A stretch of 64,000 nucleotides of DNA from Blasia pusilla (GCA_050084515.1 CM114271.1:44206001-44270000); one strand, 5' to 3'; positions 1-10,010 are shown, counted from the stretch's first letter. Numbers and translations are program-made. The notes: generated by a model not told the origin, from the letters alone.

Positions 1-870
1 GAAACTTTTCAAAGGGGCTAAATGAGCCCACGGAATCATGTCTACCAAGTTTAAATTCAAGATGACATACTTGGAGAAGATGAAAATTGAAAGGACTCCA
101 TTTTCATTGGAGTTTTAAGGGCGCGCATCAAAAAATGATATGATAAATTTTGAGGTTTTTTTCACGACTCCATTGGACTTGTAACTTTTCAAGGGAGATA
201 CGTACACCTTGGGGATACTTTCAAAGGAGCTACATGCGCCCACGGAAGCATGTCTACCAAGTTTAAATTCAAGATGACATACTTGGAGAAGATGAAAAAT
301 GAAAAGACTCCTTTTTCATATGAGCTTTAAGGTCGCGAGTGAACAAATGATATGATAAATTTTGAGGTTTTGGTCAAGACTCCATTGGACGTAAAAAATT
401 GTAAGGGAGCTACATACATCCTGGGGATCATGTCCACCAAGTTTCAATTCAAGATGACTTACTTGGGCAAGATGAAAAATGAAAGGACTCCATTTTCATT
501 GGAGGTTTAAGGGCGCGAGTCAAAAAATGAGTTAATAACTTTTGAGGTTTTGGTCACAACTCCATTGGACTTGAAACTTTGCAAGGAATCTACATACACC
601 CTGCGGATCATGTCTACCAAGTTTCAATTCAAGATGACTTACTGCAAGATGAAAAATGAAAGGACTCCATTTTCATTGGAGGTTTAAGCTCGCGGGTCAA
701 AAAATGATATAATAAATTTTGAGGTTTTGGTCACAACTCCATTGGAGTTAAAACTTTGCAAGGGAGCTAAATTCACCTTGGGGATCATGTATACAAAGTT
801 TCAATTGAATATGATATACTTAGACAAGATGAAAAATGAAAGGACTCCATTTTCATTGGAGGTTTAACGA
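1..870. repeat. Tandem ~180-bp satellite, about five copies
   Basis: The phrase ATGTCTACCAAGTTT (or a one- or two-base variant) recurs at about 38, 249, 430, 609 and 787, giving spacings of 211, 181, 179 and 178 bp. Each unit also carries GATGAAAAATGAAAGGACTCC and a TTTGAGGTTTTGGTCA segment. The first interval is longer because about 30 bp is locally duplicated. The array runs off the left edge and stops near 870. No ORF runs through it. Unit length fits plant satellites of nucleosomal size, but a centromeric role cannot be shown here. Confidence 0.85.
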
Positions 871-1528
871 CGCCGGTCATAAGTTCACAAGTAGCTTCTT
901 AGCGAGGGCTAACACCCTTAATAGTATGATTTTCCTTATCAAGTAGAATTAAAAAACTTTATAAAATATGTAAACTATTTTTTTATAGAATAAACATAAT
1001 AATTAAATTTATATCAAACAAACATTTCAATCGTTGTACCTTCCACCGTACCCAAGGACTTAGAACCCTAGAGAAAACTTTGATCCATCTCATCAACTCA
1101 CTTTATGGACAACATTCAAAACTGACTCATCTTCACAAGTCTCCAAAGTGAATTTTTTTGAAGTATTTCTTACAAAAAGTGAGTGGTACAGCACATTTCC
1201 ATTGCTTTGAGAGGAACCTCATACTTATGTACATTACAAAAATTTATATATGAAATCATCCTATCTAATCTGATTCATCCTCGTGGAGGGGAAACACGCA
1301 TGAATAAAGCTAGGGGAAGAGATAGAAGTGTTGGTGAGACGTATGCACCGGTGTTAGATATATCTGATGTAACTCAAGGTTGGCTTCACAATCATCTGTT
1401 TCTTGTGTTGGCTGTGTTGGAAACATCTCCCACTCCCTCTCGAAGAATCCAAAAAGTTCCTCCTGCATACAAGAGGGGTAATAGTATGTTCGAGGATATC
1501 TCCCTTCCTTCCTTAGAGGAATATCTTG
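871..1528. other. Spacer without a supported gene
   Basis: AT-rich spacer between the satellite and the 3' end of the kinase/RING-like pseudogene. A plus-strand ORF at 1183-1629 has no recognisable motif and overlaps the better supported minus-strand coding remnant, so it is not called. Confidence 0.5.
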
Positions 1529-2268
1529 TCATAAGAAAGGTGGAAATATTAATTCGAGTCTCCTCAAGAAAATATCATCCACCAATGGATTGTGGTAATT
1601 TTTGTGCACAAGTTGTCGAGCAGTGTTAAGAGCATCCCGAACTTCTTGTGCATTCAACCCTTGAGCAAAGAAGAAGTTTTTTGCCTCTCAATCTTGGATA
1701 TTTATGGGAGTTATGTGAATAAGCTTCCCTCGATTGTACATGTCAATGAAGGGGACTAGCCACGCTCGCATAGCCCAATCGATCCTTTGCTGACGTGGGA
1801 TTTCAGCGCAAACCACCCCATCTATGTTGGCTTCGGGGTTGTAATTTGATCGGGGGTTGTGACTTCCCAAGCTGAAAGTGAAATTATCTTGCTCTTGGGT
1901 CCGCTTGCCATGCGTTGGTGGTGCATTACTGTCGGGAGCGCAGAAAGAGATGCCAAAGAGATGATAAAGTCTTCCTGACCAAGCTTGTCTACAAGTTGGA
2001 CATTTATGAGATAGTAACATGCCCTTTTGAAGACAATATGGATGCCAATAAAAGGCTTTACATGTGTCTGTCACGTAGCAACCCTCAGTGGCAATAGGGT
2101 TGAAGCATATCATACATTTGGGCCAGTTGTTGGGCGTAAGGGCCCCTCCTTTAGCTAGTGCGATTGCCTTCATCCAATAAGGCACATCTTGATCTTGTCT
2201 GCACGGATTGAGAGTTGTTGGGGCCAACATTTGGATCCACAACATTGTTCCGTGTTGCGCGTAGGGCA
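1529..2268 (-). pseudogene. RING-like C-terminal block of the split gene
   Basis: The frame starting at 2245 has a zinc-finger-like cluster at about residues 45-85: CMICFNP, then GCYVTDTC, CKAFYWHPYC, then HKCPTC. The pattern is close to a RING finger (C-x2-C, C/H pair, C-x2-C), but one ligand is not in the canonical position. RING domains recruit E2 ubiquitin-conjugating enzymes. After a TGA at 1688-1690 the same frame stays open for another 50 or so codons (GLNAQEVRDALNTARQLV and more) to a stop at 1529-1531, so the TGA probably truncates an older C-terminus. Upstream the frame differs by one from the coiled-coil block. Confidence 0.55.
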
Positions 2269-2277
2269 GGAGGCCAC
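2269..2277. repeat. Left target-site duplication of MULE-A
   Basis: GGAGGCCAC, identical to 14644-14652. A perfect 9-bp duplication is the hallmark of Mutator-like transposition. Confidence 0.92.
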
Positions 2278-4047
2278 GGGGGCTGGTATTCTGGCAGGAG
2301 AGAGTAAGAGAGGAGAGGAAGAGAGGAAGAGAGGAGAGTCTCTCTTAAAAAAAAAGGGCCAAATCCGCCTCCTCTCTTCAAAACTTTTTGACATATTTGA
2401 AATTTTTGTTTGCTTTCAAATTCAGGAAATCTTTAGAAGAGAGTATTTAGTGGTCCACATTTGGCCCTAAAAAAACCTCCTCTTTCCTGGGGGCGAGAGA
2501 AAAGGAGACATCATAAGACCACTACAAACATTTTTCCATCACTCTCCATGTGAGCCTAAGTTTCTTAACATTCCTTGTCTCGGTCAACAAAAAGCAGTGC
2601 CCTTGGTATTTTTGTTGGAGAACCACCCGGATGCCAACCTCTCTTTTTGCAGGATTGTTTGCATCATGGCCTCCCCTAAATTGCCCCATAACCAACTTTC
2701 TGTTGGTTATGAATGGTGTCTGCTCAAGACCAACTTTGTGAAATGTGAACACATCAGATCCTAAGGCTGAGAAACCGAGAGGCTGCACCCCTCCCAACCC
2801 GTAAGAAAGCTCACCATAAGAAAAGAAAGATTTTTAGAAGTGATTTTCTTCCACCCTGCACCCATGACGATCTAACAAAGTTGGGAATCCGAAATGGCAA
2901 TCCGACGGTGTAGTAGGAATCCGCACATCTTAGACAAGAAAAGAAGCCTACAACTGGTTTGACGAATGTAGGGGAACGAGCCAAAAGTTAAGAAGCTCTT
3001 TCCCTGTGAGAAGTTGGTCTCACAGGGAAAGAGTCCGATCACTCAAGCAGTCAACCTGTCGGATTCCGACAGCTTGCCTGGAAATGGTTAAAAAGTTGCA
3101 GTGGGCAAAAAGTAAAAAGTTGGAACCCGTCGGAATCATACGGGTTGCAGAATTATAATTCTAAGTAGCTAAAAGAACACAATCCACAAGTCCAAAAATA
3201 TTCCAGCAAACTTTTACAAACACCATTATGGGTTGAAAAAATCTCGTCCTTTATTACCTCCGAAGGAACCTCGGAAATGTACATTTGACCTAGTCTATGA
3301 TTTCTTCAGCCTCGTCATCTACAAATTTACTCCTAACTCTCCTCGGTGACAGTACCAAAGGAATGTCCTGGGATACAAGTGGCTCCTCTGGCTGATTGTA
3401 GACGGGGATCGAAAATGTTGGCGAATTCGAGAGCCTTGACCCCTCCCTAGGTACACCATAACGGTCCCATGTAACGTGATTTGAGTCCCACCGCCTTCCT
3501 CGGCAGTATACCTTGTATGCTCTGCAATGTGACACCCATCCAGTATCAATATGTGCTCCGTCCCCGGTAATACCATTATGGCAACCGCACAGGTAGTAGG
3601 AATCCAACACGTCTGAGAGAAGAAAAGAAGCCTACGCCTGCCTTTACGAGTTGAGGGGAAGGTGCCAAGGGAAGAAGCCTGCCAGACTGCATCTTAAGTT
3701 GGACCAACAGGAAAGAGTCCGATCAGGCAACCCTGTCGGAACCGACAGTTGGCCGGAAGTGGTAAAAGGTGCAGTGGTCAAAAAGTGAAAAGTTGCAAGC
3801 AGGAGAAATCCGACGGGTTGCAAAATAGAAGTCCGCGGAGTACATAGATGATCACATTCAAAAAGACAAAAAATGTTCAGCAAACTTTTACAAGCACCAC
3901 CATCGTTCGAAAAAATCTTCTGCTTTATATCATCCGAAAAAGCTCTGAATCAGACATTTGATCTATTCTATGAAATCTTTTGCCTCATCATCAAAAACTC
4001 CCTACTCCAAACTTTGCAAATCAAGCGGGTCGTTGAGTTCTTTGAAC
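2278..4047. repeat. Left arm of MULE-A with ~680-bp internal duplication
   Basis: Terminal repeat followed by non-coding sequence. Segments near 2900-3290 and 3580-3980 are diverged copies of each other at an offset of about 680 bp: GTAGTAGGAATCC at 2910 and 3590, and a CAGCAAACTTTTACAA stretch at 3193 and 3873. A minus-strand ORF at 3290-3610, with the tail PRRVRSKFVDDEAEEIID, lies between the copies and resembles the proline-rich acidic tail of the methyltransferase-like protein. It may be a duplicated 3' exon fragment. Palindrome copies occur near 3049, 3124, 3697 and 3810. Confidence 0.6.
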
Positions 4048-4560
4048 TCACTTGTCATCGTCCGAGAGCTCTTGCAAAATTACTTTCGGCCTTGCCCTCC
4101 CGATTTTTGGAATCGTTGGAAGTGACGATGGAGTCACTACCAAGGGTGGGTATGGAACCGGAGCTCTCGGCTTCGGTGGAGAGATGTACGCCCCAACGAG
4201 CCTTTCGTATTCTGCCTTTGCCTCCTTGCAAAGGTCAAACAGTTCCTGCCTTCCCTCGAGGCACAGAATGTTCCTGCCACTCTGCCAGGCGCCTTTGATA
4301 CTTGCCCCTGAAAGTCCCACTAAGTCGAACACCAAGTCACCCGGCCTTGAGCAGAGCTCGATGAGCATTTGCATCAGGGCTGGCGACTTTTCCCTTCCTC
4401 CCAGAAGTGGGGTACTGTCTTGCATGTAAATTCCCGGGGAGGAATTGTACAAACTATCTAAGTTGTACCCATCTGAGCATGGATCCACAGGATCCTGGAT
4501 CTTGAACACCTGGAAATTGTGCTCGGGCCGGACGAAGCAGTACACATAGGAGTGGTCCAT
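4048..4560 (-). CDS. Exon 4: motif I-like methyltransferase segment
   Basis: Uninterrupted frame of 170 codons beginning MDHSYVYCFVRPEHNF right after an acceptor (TTTACAG). It contains SPALMQMLIELCSRPGDLVF, then VGLSGASIKGAWQSGRNILC and LEGRQELFDLCKEAKAEY. This matches the C-terminal part of beta-class amino methyltransferases, where a target-DNA helix precedes a strand, the glycine-rich SAM-binding loop (usually DPFxGSGT, here DLVGLSGAS) and a helix. The tail is proline-rich and ends ILQELSDDDK. It is the best preserved exon of this gene in the window; B2 has a TGA at the Lys or Arg after SGASI. Confidence 0.65.
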   Translation of the reverse strand: MDHSYVYCFVRPEHNFQVFKIQDPVDPCSDGYNLDSLYNSSPGIYMQDSTPLLGGREKSPALMQMLIELCSRPGDLVFDLVGLSGASIKGAWQSGRNILCLEGRQELFDLCKEAKAEYERLVGAYISPPKPRAPVPYPPLVVTPSSLPTIPKIGRARPKVILQELSDDDK

Positions 4561-5071
4561 CTGTAAATAAGCACATTGGAAACAATGTCAACAACTAAAG
4601 AAGTCGGCTTGAGAACATTTTCAATTCCTAACTTTGGATCAACCTGTCGGAGTCCGACGGGTTGTTTTGTCCCGGACCAACCTGTCGGGCTTTGTTGTTT
4701 TTGTCCGTGAGCAACCCGTCGGAAGGCGACAGTTCTTTGGCCTAGAGCGATCCATGCTGCCGAGAGCAACCGTCGCTATCGACGGGTTGCGCTTTTTTCG
4801 AAACACAGGGAAAAACCAAAAGCAACTGCGACCCGTCGGGTTCCGACGGGTTGCAGGTACACCACGGTTTTCCCTGTGTATGTGGGAAAGATGCAACTTG
4901 TCGGTTTCCGACGGGTTGCTCTAAGCCAGCAACCCGTCGCCTTCTGACGGGTTGCTCACGGACAAAAAAAATAGAGATTGACACTCATTATACTCACTCA
5001 ACGGAGATAAACACTCATTATACACATCATTAAAATATAATTGAGATTATAGTACATGAATTGAGCCCTAC
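4561..5071 (-). repeat. Intron 3 of the methyltransferase-like gene with six palindromes
   Basis: Donor GTAGGG at 5071-5066 (GTAAGG in the other two copies) and acceptor CAG at 4563-4561. It holds palindromes starting near 4640, 4711, 4766, 4828, 4893 and 4929, mostly 55-71 bp apart. The one at 4828-4854 has arms that pair almost fully. No other structure is seen. Confidence 0.75.
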
Positions 5072-7082
5072 CCGAATCTCACTCGTCGCGGATCGGAGTG
5101 GGTACTCATTTTTTATGATCCACGATTGCGCCGTCCTCCACTTTAGCGACCTCTTGACGCAGTGGAGGTTGAAGAGCTTATCCTCGCTCCCTCCAGTCAA
5201 CACCAAGAAGCAGCCCCTATCACTCAGATAGGCGTCTGCAAAGGAGAACAATAGCGCAATTTGGTCATAAGAGAGCGCCACATTCCACTCAGGTACCTCG
5301 TCCGACGGATTCTCGCCCCAAAGTCGCAACCCCAAGGGCAGATCAGCGATCAAGAGATCCACCGCAACCTCTTCGACCACTCCATTCACCGTCCAGGCAG
5401 CGTGCCCATTTCGTTGGAGCTTCCGTCCCAGCATTGTCAATTTATTGATGGTCGGTGTCGACGCTTGAGAAGTGAAGCTCTTCAGCTCATCCAGTAAAGG
5501 AGTGAATTGAACGAGGACGCTTGTCCGGGTCGTTGTTTGTCTGTGTCTTCCCAAGGATGTTGGACTGTATTCTCCTTGGGACAACCCTGGCACCTCTCGC
5601 TTCCGCTTCTCCCGAGTCTGCGGACGGCTTGTCGGGGTCTCTATGACCTTAGACTCTGGTGGGGTTTCTTTCGCCGAGGACCTGGTCCGACCCTCTCTCC
5701 CCGCTCGCCCGGACGATTCTGCCTCTAGCCTTGAATCTTCAGCCTCTCTTTGGGAAGACTCGGCCTCTGAATTTTTCCCTCCCCTCGCCTTGCCTTTGAG
5801 ACCCGATGTGGATTTGTCTTTGGCTGTGCGGACCTTGGAAGCCAACTCAGCTGTCTTGTGGGATTGCTCTTCGGCATCTCCTCCGAAGAAGTCTTCAGGC
5901 TGCACGAAATTGGGGATGTCGTCTTGTCCAGAGGCCACTGCATCATGAAGCACTCGTAAATCCTTATCGGTGATGTCTTTAGGGTCGTTGAAGTCGAGCC
6001 AAATGGGGCAATTCTCCACCTCCCAATCGGACATGTGCTGCCCCATCTCCATGTCGTACATGGAGAATGTCTCTGCATCCGCGGCCAAGCCCACAATTTC
6101 AAGGTCGCCGGTAATTTTCCCCACGCACTGCATTCTTACACTTTGGATGAGGTACTTGAAGACCATCGGTTGGGCGCTTTTAGTCGAACAGAATCGGCCG
6201 TCGCTCTCTGTAGATCTCGCTTCTTCTTCGCTTGATCCTGTTTATTCCCTACTTCTTCGTCAAGCTCGCTGAGGGAGGACGCAAACCTTGAACATTGTCT
6301 TGAATCCTGGATTTTTGGTTGGCTTGTCGGATGTCGTCGAGCCAAACCTTGAAATCTCCGAACTTTCAAGGTTTGCTTCATCCGGATGGGCTCTAATCTT
6401 CGAGCTCGCTTGCGGAGGCCATCGCCCAAAGACGGACTTTCGATAACCAACGCGCCCCGTAACGACCATTCGCGTAGCGGTGGGAGATCATCGCTCGGAC
6501 ACACCGGAGGATGGTGTGCCGCCCTCTTTGGGCCTCTGTGCCCTCGAGAGTGATTTTCGTTAGTCGGATCCTCCTAAACTCACTTATGCCGGACAACGCA
6601 AACCGATGCACGCGATCCAGGGACACTTTCTCCCCAATCCGACCATGCGGATCTTCATCCCTTTTCCGCTGGCGCTTGATAATCGCCTTCAGCTCCTTGT
6701 AGAACTCCGGACCAAGTTCAGGGTTGAGAATGCTGATGTATCGCTGCATCTTGCTCGCCCGTGTATTCGTTCTTTGAGATCTGCAGCTTGATGAATTTCG
6801 CTGGCGCAGGCGCAAATACCTTTTCCCTCCGCTCCGGCTCGATTAACGCTCTTCTTCGCGGCCTGTATCTTCGACCAGCAAAGGATGGTTACGGCTGCAT
6901 CTTGGGAAATAAACTTATTTGCCCAAGTTTTCTTTTTTATTTGAGCACCCTTTGCAAGCATCTGATTGACAAGGGCATCGCCCAAGAACCCTCAGCACTC
7001 TCCCGGTGCGTCGTAAAGCACCTTCCTCACCCGATCGCAGATCCCGGATCCGGTGGTGGGTGACATTCCCCTCCGATACAAT
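5072..7082 (-). pseudogene. Exon 3 of the methyltransferase-like gene
   Basis: About 2 kb of mostly open but frame-shifted coding sequence. The 5' part (VSEGNVTHH, GDALVNQMLAKGAQIKKKTW) and the middle (LNPELGPEFYKELKAIIKRQ) are shared with the copy at 28919-30921. A well preserved 3' frame at 5072-6166 encodes MSDWEVENCPIWL, PEDFFGGDAEE, a Ser/Glu/Arg-rich linker and then VVEEVAVDLLIADLPLGLRL with SFADAYLSDRGCFLVLTGG, which fits motif IV and the following strand of an amino methyltransferase. Frame changes occur near 6260-6500 and 6700-6950. Confidence 0.6.
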
Positions 7083-7821
7083 CTGCACATCCAAACTCAA
7101 CCCGTCAGAAATTACATGGGTTCCGCAACCCGTCGGACTCGGACGGTCACGACTCAAGGTCGGATTCTAGAACGAAGCTAAATGATGCAACCCGTCGAGT
7201 CCGACGGATTGCATTCAGATTTGCTAATGCTGGTTTCAACCCGTCGGACCGACGGGTTGTGCAATGAACATACTAACGTGAACATAGCAACCCGTCGAGT
7301 CCGACAGGTTGCGCAATTGTATGGAAACTTGCAATTTGACGCGAAATTTGGGGAACCAACTTCCGAATGCAACCCGTCGGACTGCGACGAGTTGATTTCG
7401 GCCAAAAACAGTTTCGAGTCAAGCAACCTGTCGGACTCCAACGGGTTGCTTTGGGCAAAAAACATACTAAACCTGCGGTCAGTCGAATAACTCGTCGGAG
7501 TCCGACGAGTTGCATTCTTCAAAAAACATCTTGAAAAGGCGGCGAGTCGAGCAACCCGTCGGACTCCGACGGTTTGCTTTGGGCCAAAAACTAATTAAAT
7601 CTGTGGTCAATCGAACAACTCGTTGGAGTTCGACGAGTTGCATTCTTAAAAAAACATCCGAAAAAGCGTCGAGTCGAGCAACCCATCGGAGTCCGACGAG
7701 TTGCTTTCGGCAAAAAAAAACCTAACCCATTCATCAATCGAGCAACTCGTCGGAGTCCGACGAGTGGCGTAAGTGTTAAAGCATCCCAACAACCGTCCCA
7801 ACCCAGCAAGAAGATACTCAC
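7083..7821 (-). repeat. Intron 2 with about twelve 27-bp palindromes
   Basis: Donor GTGAGT at 7821-7816, acceptor CAG at 7085-7083. Palindromes start near 7096, 7127, 7188, 7228, 7288, 7369, 7424, 7489, 7551, 7616, 7678 and 7741; the last six are spaced 62-65 bp apart. Two arm types alternate: CCCGTCGG pairing with CCGACGGG, and CTCGTCGG pairing with CCGACGAG. The spacers also alternate (GGCCAAAAACTAATT type and CTTAAAAAAACATCC type). Confidence 0.85.
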
Positions 7822-8294
7822 GTGTTCATGGCATGCATTGCCATCTCCACCGTCGCCATGTGATGAGGGAATGGGTGAAGGACCACTGCCTTCACGCAAA
7901 AATGTGCCTCCAATGAGTTGGGCCGCTCCTCCGCAAACTTGGTCCACGCCATGAACCTGTGATTTCCATCCCACATGAAGAAATGCAGGTTCCTCATCCA
8001 GCTGAATTCCGTGCCCTCTACTTGCCTTCTGAAATCCTGGTCTCGCATCCTCCAGAATGTGTCGAGCTTTTCCAAGTCCTCCTCCCTAACCAGAGCTTGG
8101 GTTCCATGCTCGTCGTAAGGCTGAACATAGAAGGGAGGAAAGTTGTCAACGTAGGATGTTGTCGCCGCCGATTTTTTAAGCTTCGCGATGTCCTCGTCGG
8201 ACTGAATTTCGCGGACGTATTCTATTGCCCGCAATCAGCAGAGTGGAATCCTCGGGGTGTTGTGGCCCTCCATGAGTGCCATCTGCTTTACCAC
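7822..8294 (-). CDS. Exon 2: ParB/sulfiredoxin-like motif
   Basis: Frame beginning VVKQMALME after acceptor TGACAG, reading through IAKLKKSAAT and FPPFYVQPYDEHGTQALV to FMWDGNHRFMAWTKFAEERP and VVLHPFPHHMATVEMAMHAM before donor GTGAGT. The DGNHR followed by an alanine/aromatic-rich helix and a hydrophobic strand matches the core of ParB-like/sulfiredoxin-fold domains (usual motif DGxHR). In bacterial ParB the corresponding region binds CTP; in ParB-methyltransferase fusions its role is less clear. The first about 20 codons need one frame change. The same exon is clear in B2 (35814-36276) and decayed in Y. Confidence 0.55.
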
Positions 8295-8384
8295 CTGTCA
8301 GAACCGGGACAAGATCAATAAGCTACACTGAATTCCCAATGAATTGCAATTCACATAATTCAAAAAACCCAGATCCTCTCTTAC

Positions 8385-9010
8385 CCGCTCAAAAATGGGA
8401 TCGGTTTCTTGACCGGCCAACTTGTCTGAGACAGAAGTTGGCAAATCGACTGGGAACTCGTCGATCCGATAGAGGTCGATGTCCTCCGCCGGGCTTGGAG
8501 ACGAGAATGATCGCTCTCCGGCTTCTTTGGCCATGTCCACCATCTCCACGCTAGCGGTCCTCATGACCTCGTCGTCATCGATTTGAACTTCTGGCGTTTC
8601 CACTATATTGATTGTGTCCCCGGACTTCATGGGGGACATTTCCCGCATCTCAACACTTTCGGTTGGACGGGCAGGGCTATCGTCAATGGCTATCACTTTT
8701 TCCTCCTCGCTTTAGCCAGTCGCTCTCCTCACCGACGCGTCCAGACGCTTCTTTTCTCTCTTTTCGTCGGCGATCCTTTTCTTCAAGGCCTGCGACGTCT
8801 CAGCCTCTTCGTTCTGTTTATCGAGCGCCTCTTGAACACGTCTCGCAAGAAGCACCTGGTTGTGCATCTCCGCTTCCCTTTCCCGCTCCTCGATTTCCTG
8901 CTGCCTAATTTCATTCGCGAACGAGGCCAGGAGATCTTGAGGCAGAGTCCTAATGGACTTTGGAGTGAAGCTCCGGACTTGTTGGCTTGTGATTTTTTCC
9001 TCGTCATTTT
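8385..9010 (-). pseudogene. Exon 1 of the methyltransferase-like gene, frameshifted
   Basis: Starts at the ATG of MTRKKSQANKSG, which aligns with the start in B2 (36996) and Y (27341). In those copies the frame continues PKSIRTPASAS and NEIRQQEIEEREREAEMHNQ. Here small deletions after about residue 12 shift it, and the correct frame resumes by 8696 with MREMSPMKSGDTINIVE. The donor is GTAAGAG at 8384. The region is predicted to be a charged helix followed by an acidic disordered segment. Confidence 0.6.
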
Positions 9011-9296
9011 TTCCGAAATGCCTCCACCTATGTCCACGATGAATCCCTTGATGATCGCCTTTGCGATGTCGACATGGGTAGCTCGAATCGCCTTGATGGG
9101 TAGCTCGAATCGTCTCGCGATCGTTCAGTCGAACCGTCTCGCTCTCGTTCGGTCGAACCGTCTCGCTCTCGTTCCCTCCTATCGACTCGCGATGTGTCGC
9201 CGTGTGAAACGCCCCTTCGTATCTGATCAGCTGTTGCGCGGGAGAGTGAGGAATGGAGATCGCAAAATGAGAAACCGGAAATGAGCGATTTCTGCC

Positions 9297-9305
9297 CTAT
9301 TTATA
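9297..9305 (-). promoter_or_regulatory. TATA box of the methyltransferase-like gene
   Basis: Reverse strand TATAAATAG, about 290 bp upstream of the exon 1 ATG. Identical in Y (27059-27067) and TATAAACAG in B2 (37271-37279). Confidence 0.6.
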
Positions 9306-9406
9306 CTTTTCTAGCCGTTGGGCTGACCGTTGGGCTGACCGTTGGGTCCCATCGTCCGTTCGACGGCGACGTGCCAGAGGTTACGGAAGTCCGGAGGTGA
9401 AAAATG

Positions 9407-10010
9407 GCAACCCTTCGGAGTCTGACAGGTTGCGCGCCTCCGCCATCCTGGGTACGTCGCCACGTGCACGAGCAACCCGTCGGAGACCGACGGGTTGAGC
9501 GCCTCCGTCGTCTTCGGAAAAGAACGCAAGGTACCCGCGCAACCCGTCGGAGACCGACATGTTGCACGCCTCCACCGTGTTTGGGACGGGAACGGGACGT
9601 ACCCAGGCAATCCGTCGGAGACCGTTGGGTTGCAGACTTCCCTCGTCAAGGGTTAAGAACGCGGGCTTCCCGCGCAAGTCGTCAGAGTCCGACTGGCTGC
9701 ACACTTCATGTAAGCACCACAAGGCGAGGCCCTTGCGCAACCTGTTGGAGGGCGACGGGTTGCACGCCTCGCCGTCTTTGGGCAAATAGGTGAGGCACCC
9801 TCGGAACTTGTCGGGAACAGACGGTTTGCACGCCTCCGGCATCTTCGGGCAAGAAGGAGCGGTATCCGAGCAACTCGTCGGAGAGCGACGGGTTGCTTGC
9901 TTCGACAATGTTTGGCAGAAGCGTGCAACCCGTCCAAAGTCGACGGGTTGCAGGCTTCGGTTAGCTTCTGGTAATTTTTGAGTTAATAGGACTCCGACGG
10001 GTTCCAAGTG
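9407..10010. repeat. Array of 27-bp palindromes at ~66-bp spacing
   Basis: Palindromes begin at about 9407, 9472, 9539, 9607, 9674, 9737, 9804, 9870, 9925 and 9990; most intervals are 63-68 bp. The spacers are related to one another (many begin GCGCCTCCGCC or GCGCCTCCGTCGTCTTCGG), so this is a minisatellite whose every unit carries one palindrome. It is not a set of unique spacers. Matching arrays lie at about 26310-26970 and 37369-37995. Confidence 0.85.

Larger units (their letters stand above)
4048..9010 (-). pseudogene. ParB-like / amino-DNA-methyltransferase-like gene of MULE-A
   Basis: A four-exon gene inferred from splice sites shared with the other copies: exon 1 about 9010-8385, exon 2 8294-7822, exon 3 7082-5072, exon 4 4560-4048, about 1,200 codons in all. 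In order the protein has a charged coiled N-terminus (MTRKK, REREAEMHNQ), a ParB/sulfiredoxin-like motif WDGNHRFMAWTK in exon 2, a long middle region with a basic low-complexity stretch, a motif IV-like segment VDLLIADLPLGLRLWGE at the end of exon 3, and a motif I-like segment GDLVFDLVGLSGASIKGAW in exon 4. Motif IV before motif I is the order of beta-class N4-cytosine/N6-adenine DNA methyltransferases (N6_N4_Mtase family). In bacteria and phages ParB-like domains occur fused to such enzymes. Exon 1 and exon 3 carry frameshifts here, and the catalytic [DNS]PP[YFW] is replaced by DLPL, so this copy is unlikely to be active. It is transcribed away from the transposase. Confidence 0.7.

Noticed and set aside
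1183-1629. 148-codon plus-strand ORF
   Set aside because: No recognisable domain, and it overlaps the minus-strand extension of the RING-like block, which reads as better protein (GLNAQEVRDALNTARQLV).
9407-10010. CRISPR array (27-bp repeats, ~39-bp spacers)
   Set aside because: Spacers are related to one another and alternate in type, repeats are diverged palindromes, and there are no cas genes. The context is a plant MULE promoter.
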